Assembly: GCF_905404315.1 (NCBI RefSeq)
Contig: NC_066288.1
Span: 372,001 to 436,000 of the forward strand
Origin: Leptidea sinapis
Taxonomy: Eukaryota; Arthropoda; Insecta; Lepidoptera; Pieridae
Direction: 5' to 3'
Length of the DNA: 64,000 nt
Position numbers and translations under genes: made by a program. This document shows, in pieces, positions 1-8,715 of this stretch. Numbering within the stretch: position 1 is the first letter of the stretch; each line of letters opens with the position of its first letter. A model generated the notes under the pieces. The model was given only the letters and a program-made list of their open reading frames with translations, had not been told where the DNA came from and made no database searches.

Positions 1-1709
1 GTATTAGATTCAGATCTTTATTCAAATCATATGATTTAACCAATATTTTCTTATAGCCTACTAGAGTAACTGGCACCTCCAAAAGCTGTATTGATAACAT
101 ATTTACCAATTATAAACCCATTTCTCAGGCAATAATTAACAAACTGAGTTCAGACCACTTTGGTCACTTAGCCTCTTTTAATATTGAGGTCAATAAATGT
201 ACTAAAATTAAAAAGTTTACGTTTGTTCCTGTGAATAATAGGCGAATGGAGAAATATAGAGGCAATGTGTCAATTAAACTCTCAAATTTGCATTTATTCA
301 AATATAATATTAATCCAAATGAAATGTATGATATGTTATTTAAAATAATTAAAACAGAGTTTGCTTCTATATTTACTTCTTAGACAGTCAAATCAGGTGG
401 TCTCCTGTCATTTAATGATTGGGCAACAGCTGGCATTCATAGGAGCAGACAAAGGCTATATGAACTGTATAGTGAGAGATCATTGTATAATCATGATACA
501 TCTTTTCTCGAGTATGTTAAAAAATACTCTAAATTATTTAAAAGTGTTTGTTCTATTGCAAAGTCTATGCATATCAGACAAAATGCACCAAATAAAATAA
601 AGATGACTTGGAATGTTATTAACTGGGAATCTGGAAGATTGAAAGACCGCAACATTGAATATAATCTATCAATAAACAATACAATAATTCAATCTCAGCA
701 GGAAGTTGCTACTGCTTTTGAGAATTTTTTTTCTGAGATTCCAGTTTCTATCACAAACACTCTTGTCTCCTCAACCAGTGTTGCTGAGTCACTTCTTCTG
801 GAAAATGTTAAAGGATGTCAACAAAGTTTCAATTTTAGTTTTGTTAGCCCTGGAGAAATAATTAAAACTTTTAAATCTCTAGACATGAAAAAAACTGCTG
901 ATATATGGGGCATTTCTGTTAAAATAATAAGTTCAATAATTGATGTCATAGCACCATATCTTGCAATAGTATTTAATAATTGTATTAATCGTGGCGTGTT
1001 TCCTGACCTTGTGAAACATAGTAAAATTACACCAATATTTAAGTCGGGATGCTCTTCTGACCCGAACAACTATCGTCCTGTGTCGGTTTTGCCGACCCTT
1101 AGTAAAATTTTTGAAAAAATAATTTTAAGCCAAATGCTTACTTACTTTAACTCTCATAAGTTACTTCATTTGAAACAATTTGGCTTTACTAGGGGACGTT
1201 CAACAACGGATGCAGGTGTTGAGCTGATCAAGAATATTTTTGATGCCTGGGAGGAATCGCAGAATGCACTTGGCATCTTCTGTGATTTATCTAAGGCTTT
1301 TGATTGTGTTCAACATTCAACGCTGGTCAGGAAGCTATACCACTATGGCATAAAAGGAACTTCGCTCGATCTTCTGACTTCATATCTAAACAATAGAATT
1401 CAGAGGGTTGACGTGAATGGCAGGAGATCTCCTGGGACTCCTCTCAGTTTGGGGGTACCACAAGGGTCTATTCTTGGACCGTTCCTCTTCCTTATCTATA
1501 TAAATGATCTTCCTAATCTTATAGAGAAAAAACATACGGTAGTATTGTTTGCGGACGACACTTCACTGATTTTCAAAGTGAAAAGAAACCAAACTATGTA
1601 TGACGAAGTGAACGATATTTTATCTGACATCGTGTACTTTTTTTTTTGACTTTCAATAAGTGATTTCACATCCTATTTTGAATAAAAATATTTGAATTTG
1701 AATTTGAAT
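1..1709 (+). mobile_element. NLR-A non-LTR retrotransposon, copy 1 (internally deleted)
   Basis: This is the downstream part of a jockey-group non-LTR element whose 5' part lies outside the window. It carries the end of the endonuclease and the reverse transcriptase up to just past the FADD box, then jumps straight into the family's 3' tail. The tail (about 1640-1709) is a T run, GACTTTCAATAAGTGATTTC and a short TTGAAT repeat, and it recurs near 17280 and 63087. Compared with the copy at 44530, about 1 kb of RT C-terminus and 3' UTR is missing at the junction near 1638. The tail abuts the minus-strand gag relic, so this copy probably inserted into that element. Confidence 0.85.
60..1649 (+). 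pseudogene. Endonuclease C-terminus plus reverse transcriptase (NLR-A ORF2)
   Basis: One reading frame runs through the whole segment with a single in-frame TAG at 381. The first part holds the end of an exonuclease/endonuclease/phosphatase domain, with the typical SDH signature (SSDHFGHLA, about codon 25). RT motifs then follow in order: FKSGCSSDPNNYRPVSVLP, FGFTRGRSTTDAG, IFCDLSKAFDCV, GVPQGSILGPFLFLIYINDL and LFADDTSLIF. The catalytic FADD is intact at 1548-1559. The protein ends in an artificial YFFF tail because the 3' tail T run is joined at the deletion. The stop and the missing thumb/C-terminal domain make it inactive. The start codon lies outside the window. Confidence 0.88.
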
Positions 1710-1729
1710 GTGGTTGTGGTCGCTACATG

Positions 1730-2440
1730 TGGTGTCATCTCACGCGCGCCCGAAGGGCGCGTGGGGGATGATGATCGAGGTGATAGCCTCCTGCATCAGA
1801 AATCAGCGCTGGACATGACTATGTCCAGGTTGTTGGGGTGGGGTTTTTGCTTTCTTGAGCCGGTGCGCGTTACCGTGCTTGCCCTTTTGTTGCGAGCCTC
1901 TTCTTTGTAGACCCGGCAGCTTGTGTTGCTTGCCGGGTGGGGACCACCGCAGTTAACGCAGGTGGCGGGCTCCGTCAGTGGGCGGCTGCAGTCTCTGGCT
2001 GGGTGCGGTCCGCCACATCGTACGCAGGCCAGCTGCCGATGGCAGCCGTGCGACGAGTGTCGGAAGCCCTGACAGCGGTGGCACTGTGCTGGCCCTTAAT
2101 GCCCGCCATGTTGAGTAGTTCAGTTATCTCATATATGGCGGGGGTAATTCCAGGAGATCTCTTCAGGATTATAAAATATATACATCCTGGCCGGCCTCTT
2201 CTTGTTTGCATTCGCCGGCAGTACTCGGGACTGTATCCCCGTGAGCGCAAAGCATCTTCAATATCTGCTGGTTCAGTATCGACCGGCAGGCCCCGAATCG
2301 CAAACTTAAGTCTGCGATCTGCCGGTGACTCAAGTGTCGACCGTGCGGCCGTATTTATAGGACCCGTTGCACGTGCTACTCCACGTGTTTTGAAATGCGG
2401 CCGCATTCATGGGGCTCGGTGCACGCACACGTGTTTTCAA
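1730..2440 (-). pseudogene. Jockey-type ORF1 (gag) with three CCHC zinc knuckles, frameshifted
   Basis: The minus strand encodes an RNA-binding ORF1 protein of a jockey-clade element. The N-terminal part starts at an ATG at 2406 and includes FAIRGLPVDTEPADIEDAL, a fold common in jockey Gag proteins. After a one-base frameshift near 2093, a second frame carries three zinc knuckles of CX2CX4HX4C type (CHRC..H..C, CVRC..H..C, CVNC..H..C) between about 2090 and 1905, followed by a basic tail. It is GC-rich compared with its surroundings. No matching ORF2 is present; the plus-strand NLR-A tail meets it near 1710. A GC hairpin (CGCGCCC-GAA-GGGCGCG) lies near 1745. Confidence 0.8.
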
Positions 2441-2789
2441 TTCGTGTTGTCCTTACAATAATTTCACATCACAATGTAATTAAAGGACAAATTATGAACT
2501 AATTTAAACTAAAATTAGTTAAACTTAATTATTCTCGTTTTTATAATAGGTGTGTTGTAGTATTTGCGCCGATATATATTATTAATACTTTTATGACAAT
2601 TCCGCCTCGCGCATATTTTTATTTGGTCAGTTGGACTATTTACTCGTATAACCCGTGTTAGTCAAAAAAATGTGCTTAAAGTGCAGTAAAGAATAAGAAT
2701 ATTATTAACATCATCATCATCGTTCATCACTACTACTGGAATTTTATCTAATTTTGATAATTATTCTTATTCACAAATATTGTTTAAGT
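2441..2789. other. AT-rich spacer
   Basis: I see no coding or structural signal apart from a short ATC/CAT run near 2711-2722. Confidence 0.5.
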
Positions 2790-2945
2790 AGATATCTTGA
2801 ATTCCACCTCTATTCTCCATACAATCTGGATGTGTGGCGTTCCTCCACAGTATGGATTTCAATGAACTTTCTTCCACGTAGAACTAAGCTGTGGAATGAG
2901 CTTCCTTGTGCGTTGTTTCCGAGACGATGTGACATGGCAGAAAGT
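2790..2945 (+). mobile_element. NLR-B fragment (ORF2 C-terminus)
   Basis: A roughly 150-bp piece of the NLR-B ORF2 end. The stretch from GGATGTGTGGCG to GGACGATGTGACATGG aligns base for base with 37110-37220 with scattered substitutions. The encoded pattern is LDVWRSSTVW..FLPRRTKLWNELPC. About 30 bp upstream of GGATGTG is deleted relative to other copies, and the 3' UTR is absent. Too short to be functional. Confidence 0.85.
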
Positions 2946-3505
2946 ACTGGCTGCAGTATTGTCACAATCTTGGAGTCAATAGATACTATTTGTGATTTCC
3001 ATATATATATATATTTTAAAAAGATATGAAACAGTACTGTTAATAAAATATATTTTGTCAATAAAGAACCCATGCGTAAAAATTATAACGTGATTTGTAT
3101 ATTTTCGATTTAAATATCAAAACCGATTTTTGAAAGTTGGGTTGTCCATGCAGACATTATCGGTATGACAGTTTATGTAAAAAAATACAAAACTTCATTG
3201 GCGTCAGCTGACAAAAGTAGGCATGTGTAGGCCAATTATCTATGTGTTGACCAATCACAGGGCTGAATTAGTGGTTACTTATGCGTGCTAATGCTTGTGT
3301 TTATTTGACAACGGCGTGTCTAGGGTGTGTAGTATATCAACGAGTGGCGACAGTTGTTCCCATACAAATTACGCCTGATGGCCATTCTAATGTCTTTTAT
3401 CTGTTCTGTGGTTTTACGTGGGTAAACGAAGATATAGAGGGCCGAAAATGGTTTGAATTTTTCGAGAAAATTCAGATTCAACACTTCAACAATATTGGAT
3501 TAACA
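2946..3505. other. Unassigned spacer
   Basis: AT-rich sequence with a short AT dinucleotide run near 3003. A 76-codon open frame at 3281-3511 has no recognisable motif and is not called. Confidence 0.4.
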
Positions 3506-3790
3506 TTTTGACAGCACTATCTATTTCGGCGCTATTAATTTGAGCACACTCAAAAACCATGAAAACGACACCCATGATGCAAAAATTGTCAATTTCGTGC
3601 AGCCAACATCTTGGATTTACACTCTGACACCACTATCCAATTCAGCACCCTCGAAAACCATGACAACGACACGCGTGACAAAAAACTTGATAATTTTTTG
3701 CAGCCGCCATCTTGAATTTTCATTTTGGCAGCACTAGCTGGTATTGGTTACAACACTCACGAAAACCATGACAAGACACATGTCATGGAT
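3506..3790 (+). repeat. Three diverged tandem copies of a ~100-117-bp unit
   Basis: Three successive units begin with a TTTGACAGCAC-like motif near 3506, 3623 and 3723. Each continues with AAAACCATGA.AACGACAC. The first two contain GCAGCC.(A/C)CATCTTG. The copies are clearly related but differ by substitutions and small indels; the third is truncated. This is a local tandem array or the internal repeat of a mobile element. I do not recognise the family with confidence. Confidence 0.7.
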
Positions 3791-4465
3791 AAGTATATCA
3801 TCCATAAAAAATATAAAGTACACCCAAGTTAAATTTAAGAGACACCAGTTTTGACAGCTATTAAAACATGCCTTAGTAAACAATAAATCAAGATATTATT
3901 AACATTATAACGAGCGACGTGTATTGTTGTTTATTAAAACGATGTGCGTGTCTGAGAGTGATCCTTCGCCTATACCGACACGGCACGTGAAACACTCTGT
4001 GAAGTGTCCTCGACTCTGTGATCCAGCACCACCGACTGTTATGACGCATGGCGTATTATGGAACCCATTTCACTTGTGTCTGGATTTGAAAAATGAATGT
4101 ACAGTTACCACTACACCTAGGCATATAGCTTGTGAAATACAAGTTTAATGCGGCATGTAGAATATTTAAAATGTATAATCTTATCATTTATACATATAGA
4201 GAAATCGTAGTAGAGCGATTTTTCAAATAAATATTATTAATTATGTACCTAGAGAACTTACTTTGTAAACGTGTTTCTTTTAATTTTTTAATTAGATAAC
4301 AAACTTCTTTCGGGAGGCTGAGCACTTTATTTTGTGGTATTGAATAACATTTTGCTGTAGCCCTCGGCTCTGTAACGCAGGTTGTGTCAAGTGGGCTCGA
4401 GTAGACTAGTAGTGAATTATAAACAGCATCAAAAGTACTTATAGTTAAATAAAACAAAATTTTAG
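3791..4465. other. Unassigned spacer
   Basis: No supported gene. A 74-codon frame (3924-4148) has mixed composition and no motif that I recognise. It could be a decayed exon or chance. Confidence 0.35.
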
Positions 4466-4537
4466 GAACGATACGGGACTCGACCCTAAGACCTCTCGCG
4501 TTCCGTGTGAGTGCTCTTCCAACTGAGCTAACTGTTC
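4466..4537 (-). repeat. tRNA-like sequence (SINE head or tRNA pseudogene)
   Basis: The minus strand folds as a 72-nt cloverleaf. A 7-bp acceptor stem (GAACAGT with ATCGTTC) has one mismatch and one G-T pair. The D-arm GCTC/GAGC is perfect. The anticodon stem CTCAC/GCGAG has one mismatch, and the T-loop is GTCGAGT. An A box (TAGCTCAGTTGG) and a B box (GGGTCGAGTCC) are present, so it could bind TFIIIC. It is not a working tRNA: position 33 is C rather than T, the T stem is badly paired, and the apparent GGA anticodon (serine) lacks the long variable arm of tRNA-Ser. A tRNA-derived SINE head is the likeliest reading. Confidence 0.7.
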
Positions 4538-5202
4538 GAGTGACGTATCGTCATAAAATATTGTATACTTTGTTCAACGGTCAGTGTCGGCTTCATCTAC
4601 AAAAAAAATATTTTTCAAATTTAATTTGTGTATTAGTTCTAGAAGTTAGGTTCCAAATTAGCAAGAGCGACATCTCAAATAAATTTCCTATCTATCCATG
4701 CAAATATTGGAGTTGAGCAGATTATCAAAGTCTTATAACAGTCTTATACATAAACTAATACCTCTAATTTGTGTTGCTTATACTATCACCATTCACTAAA
4801 GCCAAGGGCTAAGTTTGAATAATACTGTCATTGATATTGGGACATCCTTTCTCTTATGTAGCACTTTTTAGAGTGATTTCTTTGCAAGCTGTTCACCTTA
4901 TAAATATTCACTTTAGTATTGTTAAACACCAACAGTAAGCTATATTCGAATATAATGACCCTGAGAGACAAATATCACCCTGATATAACACTTATTATAA
5001 ACATTAAACCAATAAAATAAAAGGGTCAGATTATCTTTAAAAAGTTGGTTCTGAGGAATAAATACACCCAAAAAAAAATTGTCACAAGCAATTAACAAAG
5101 CGAAGTCAAATCCCACCAAAAACATTTTAATGTAAAATTTTGCCAAGACGAGGCCATATGAATCGCACACCCAAAAACTTATCTCAGGTAGAGCCAAGCT
5201 AC
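4538..5202. other. Unassigned spacer
   Basis: AT-rich, no gene recognised. A cysteine/arginine-containing minus-strand frame (4940-5260) overlaps the small tandem repeat at 5203 and is not supported. Confidence 0.35.
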
Positions 5203-5247
5203 TAACTCTACACGCCCTAACTCTACAAGGCCTAACTTTACAAACTC
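5203..5247. repeat. 15-bp unit repeated three times
   Basis: Three head-to-tail units, TAACTCTACACGCCC, TAACTCTACAAGGCC and TAACTTTACAAACTC, with an exact 15-bp period. They lie just upstream of the Penelope-type segment and may belong to it. Confidence 0.75.
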
Positions 5248-5292
5248 GACACTTTATCAAAATTTGTGGCTTAAAATAATAAAAAAGTTATC

Positions 5293-5520
5293 ATCCAAAT
5301 TTTTTGAGTTATCTTCAATGTAAATTCCGCTAATATTTGTTTTCAATCAATTCGACACGTGTTTCGCCTCTACATGAGGCATCCTCAGGAGATGTTGACT
5401 CGCCAAATTGTGGCACGAGACTTCGGCACAGTCTCGCAGTGGTATTTACACTCAAGATAACTCAGAAAATTTGGATAGTTATGGATTTCCGTAAAATTAC
5501 GCCTAAATAAATATATTTTT
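5293..5520 (-). mobile_element. Penelope-type terminal segment with flanking inverted repeat
   Basis: A 23-bp inverted repeat (5293-5315 and 5454-5476, 22 of 23 matching) encloses a hammerhead-like core and a 7-bp stem (CGAGACT/AGTCTCG, 5416-5436). Just outside is ATGGATTTCCGTAAAATTACGCC. A close match (ATGGATTTCCGCAAAGTAACGCC) lies at 55219-55241 without the ribozyme-like part. Penelope-like elements are known to carry hammerhead ribozymes in their terminal repeats, which is why I suggest that origin. No coding part is attached here. Confidence 0.5.
5353..5400 (-). ncRNA. Hammerhead-ribozyme-like core
   Basis: Read on the minus strand: CTGAGGA (5388-5382, fits the CUGANGA core), a perfect 5-bp stem II (GCCTC-ATGTA-GAGGC), GAAA (5365-5362), then the self-complementary CACGTG and the cleavage-type triplet GTC (5356-5354). 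The order and spacing match a type I hammerhead with a minimal stem III, the form described in Penelope elements, which works best as a dimer. Stem I is poorly paired in this copy (GA with TC only), so it may be dead or need a second copy. Confidence 0.5.
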
Positions 5521-6094
5521 TTTATAAAAGTAATCAACAGGCTACATAGTTATAGGTTTCACCTGACGCCCATGTGAATGTAGCGGATGTATTCACTTGA
5601 AGATTAGCTTCAGGATACAATTGTAAAACCGAGTATTCAACACAAATAATAATAGCACATCGTTCCCGAAGGAACACGAGCCAGCGTGTGATTTTGCGCA
5701 ACACGAATAATAGTGTACGATATCGGACAGAATGAGAATAACATAAGAAAGAATAACCGAAAGTTTCCCTTGTAACCGAACGTTTCGCTTCTTGGACAAG
5801 GCGACCCTCCACCTCCTCCAAGGTGTCAGCTTGGTGAGAGAGGCATGTGACTATATAATATGTATATTACCAAACCCGAGAGTGAAACACATACGTACGT
5901 CACGACCTACTTGATCATCGTTTGCACGTAAACGTCAATCACGAACAATACAATTTAAATACAAGCTAGTTTCACAATAGTTTATGCATGTTAAATATTT
6001 AGAAAAAATGCAATCTAGTAAAATAACACAAGGTTAAAATAACACATAGCATTTATAAAAAGTGACAAGAATAATATTTTTAATTCCATATTGT
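5521..6094. other. Unassigned spacer
   Basis: No gene recognised. Two overlapping minus-strand frames near 5534-5821 have no family motif. Confidence 0.35.
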
Positions 6095-6650
6095 AACATC
6101 GTTTACGTAATCATTAATATTGTAATAAGCCTTCGACAGGAGTCTGCGTTTAACAACTGATTTAATTTTATTTATTGATGTTTCAGATACACTTTTTGGT
6201 AATTTATTGTAAAATTTAATACCATTGCATGCAAAATAATTGTTTATTTTACAGAGTCTAGTAGGTAGGCACTATAAGCTTGTAACTATTTCTTGTGTTT
6301 AACTTATGGTTGCCGCTTATTTTACTCTTTAAATTATAATGTTTTTGTACGCGTAGGAGATTGTTATAAACACATCATTAAATATCGGCCCTTTTTTTCC
6401 CTTTTTTCCCTTAGATTATCGTCATTTGCTATATGGCAGCTACAGCTAATTTTAAAATAGCGATGTGAAAATGAGGCCCCAATTGAAGTTTAGAATCTAA
6501 TGTTACACCAAAAAATACTGTATTATCATCTATTTTCAAATGTGTCTCATAATATTTACTTTTGAGTGTACTTGCCTTACATTTGGCAACGAAAGAAAAT
6601 AATGAAACTTTCACTGTCGAATTTTTTAAAAAGACCCGTTTTGGTGCTTG
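6095..6650 (-). pseudogene. NLR-A reverse transcriptase C-terminal relic
   Basis: The minus strand preserves two blocks of the NLR-A ORF2 C-terminus. The upstream block (6614-6429) contains VFFGVTLDSKLQLGPH, matching the FLGITLDKKLQCGPH region at 45459. The downstream block (about 6235-6095) reads as a KFYNKLPKSVSETSINKIK type segment followed by YYNINDYVNDVT, the end seen again near 62880. Sequence between them is decayed, with several stops. The 3' UTR and tail are not recognisable. Confidence 0.75.
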
Positions 6651-6940
6651 CGGTTGTCTTTTCCCTGTAGTTATTTATTATTGCTAATAATTCATCATTC
6701 ATTTCCCCCCGCCCCGCAAAACTGTTAAGACGCTCAGTCTGTATCTCGTCGAATTAAATTCTTAATAAATCGTTTTATATGCTTTGTTGGGCTGAATTGT
6801 AGAAATCTAAATAGTTTTTCTAGTGTATTATTCTTATTCTAGCCAACATTATCTAAAAGTGTAGTGATTAAATTAAATAATTAGATTATTGCATCTGTGT
6901 TGTGTGTGCGTCTGAAAGCAGTTAGCGGTTACCGTCATAT
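6651..6940. other. Spacer or NLR-D 5' UTR
   Basis: No coding signal. The stretch may be the 5' UTR of the element starting at 6941; its boundary cannot be set from one copy. Confidence 0.35.
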
Positions 6941-7950
6941 TTGAACGAATTGACATCTATAAACTTTAATTTGGACCACAATATGTCGCTATATATACCG
7001 GTACAAAGGTCACCAAAACAATCCACCAGAACTCAAGGTTATTTTGAAGGAATGCCTACAGAACAATATGCATCAGATCCTGGATTAAATACGAGCACTT
7101 TCAAGCATATCGAATCAGAAAGTAATAAACGACATAAAAAATCTTTCCGTGATTTCACACAAGGCTTCGCAACAACTCTAGGTGAAATAAGGGCCATGTT
7201 TATGGAAATAAAAAGCCAACAAGACCAAAAGTATAATGCCCTACATGAATCTATGTCAAAGATTGTAAACCAAAACGAAGACATACATAAATCTGTGGAA
7301 TTTATGTCATCCAAATATGATGAGTTGTTAGAAAAGGTTCCACAATTGGAGCAAATAAACTCAAATAAACTGTTAGCAAAACAAACAGATCATCACTCTC
7401 GAACAAAAAATTGAACTACTCGAAAAGAATACGCGTACCTCCACAGTAGAAATAAGAAACATACCTACCGCAAGTGACGAAAACAGACAATACTTAATCT
7501 CCATTGTTTCGAAAATTGCTTCAACCATAAAAATGCTTCCAGCCCTTCAAAACTCCGATGTGAGAGACATATACCGAAATAAAACAAAAGCAATTGTGGT
7601 AGACTTTATTACTGTTTCCAACAAAGAAAACATATTATATAGCTTTCAACAATTCAATAAGAAACAACGCGAGCACAAGACACCACAACTAAATACTAAT
7701 ATGATTGACTTACAGGGAACTAGCAAACCTATCTTTAGCTCTGAATGCCTGACTGCTAAAACAAAGCGAATTTTTATGTGGCACGCGAGAGTGTCAAAGC
7801 AAAAAATTATTAGCCGCCTGGACATCATACGGGAAAGTATATATATACTTTCCTTATGACCTTTCCTGTTGATTTTTATATAAAAAAAGCTGAAGGTCAT
7901 CTGCCAGTACGTATCCATGATGAATGTGATATACACAAAATCACGAAATG
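6941..7950 (+). pseudogene. NLR-D ORF1 protein (coiled-coil, L1-ORF1-like), broken
   Basis: The first frame (6941-7414) has a Ser/Thr-rich N-terminus, then a heptad-rich stretch from about residue 85 (MEIKSQQDQKYNALHESMSK). After a frameshift near 7400 the frame continues with EIRNIPTASDENRQYLISIV and SECLTAKTKRIFMWHARV, typical of ORF1 proteins that bind element RNA. A further frame break lies at a 22-bp perfect palindrome (7832-7853). The C-terminus (GHLPVRIHDECDIHKITK, stop at 7950) is readable in a third frame. At least two frameshifts make it non-functional. Confidence 0.7.
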
Positions 7951-8640
7951 ACTATATTTTGCGTATATAACAATACGATCTACATGTCATCTATTATTCT
8001 ATCTTATTATTACTTTTCTATTTTATTTTAGTATTACTTTCAAGTCTTATACAATTGAACGATATCAGGCCTTCACAATAACAAACAAATATCTTCTCTT
8101 GTTGATACTGTGTAATTTATTAAATAAGGTTTGCTTTAACTACATCCTAAAATTAGAATTTATTGGTAGATTATTACACAAACACACAAAGCACCTATAT
8201 ATTTATTATTTACATATTCTACTTGGTAAAGCGTACTTCACAGAACATTGTCATGAAATACGAATAAACCACAACTTTAATTTATACCTAAATGTACTCA
8301 TATTAAATTGTCGCTTGAAGTGCATCCTGTTAAGTAGCGGTCACTCGATACAAATACATTTTTTGTGCCATTATGTAAGCTTACAAACTAAATGTATTCC
8401 ATTCATTTGTTTATCAAAAAAGTCTCTAGAGACCGAAGTGTTCTTTTTTGGGAAGTTGTGTAGGTTATTACTGCATCCAATTATGATAATTTGTATCGAT
8501 AGTATTATTATAAAAAGTCATATTCCCTTGATTGTTTCCATTGTTTTATATTTAATAAGAATTCGCGGATGTAAATAATTTTTTAACGATACTGGATAAT
8601 TTTCATTTATCAGCGTTTGTAAAATATATTGAGACTGAAG
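7951..8640 (+). other. Inter-ORF region of NLR-D
   Basis: AT-rich stretch between ORF1 and ORF2. It includes a 159-codon frame (8099-8578) without an ATG start at its head. That frame is rich in Ile, Leu and Cys and has no domain I can name. It may be untranslated sequence or a decayed ORF2 leader. Confidence 0.4.
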
Positions 8641-8715
8641 AATGCTTATCTCATTTTAAGCAATCCAAATCAAATTCCCATATTATATACCAATACCGAC
8701 GTTTCATGATGCAAA

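Noticed and set aside
1937..2461. 174-codon plus-strand frame
   Set aside because: It lies opposite the jockey gag with zinc knuckles, which explains the coding-like composition.
4466..4537. Functional tRNA-Ser gene
   Set aside because: C at position 33, a poor T stem and no long variable arm.
8099..8578. 159-codon frame as a third NLR-D protein
   Set aside because: It has no ATG at its start, has hydrophobic AT-driven composition and no motif.
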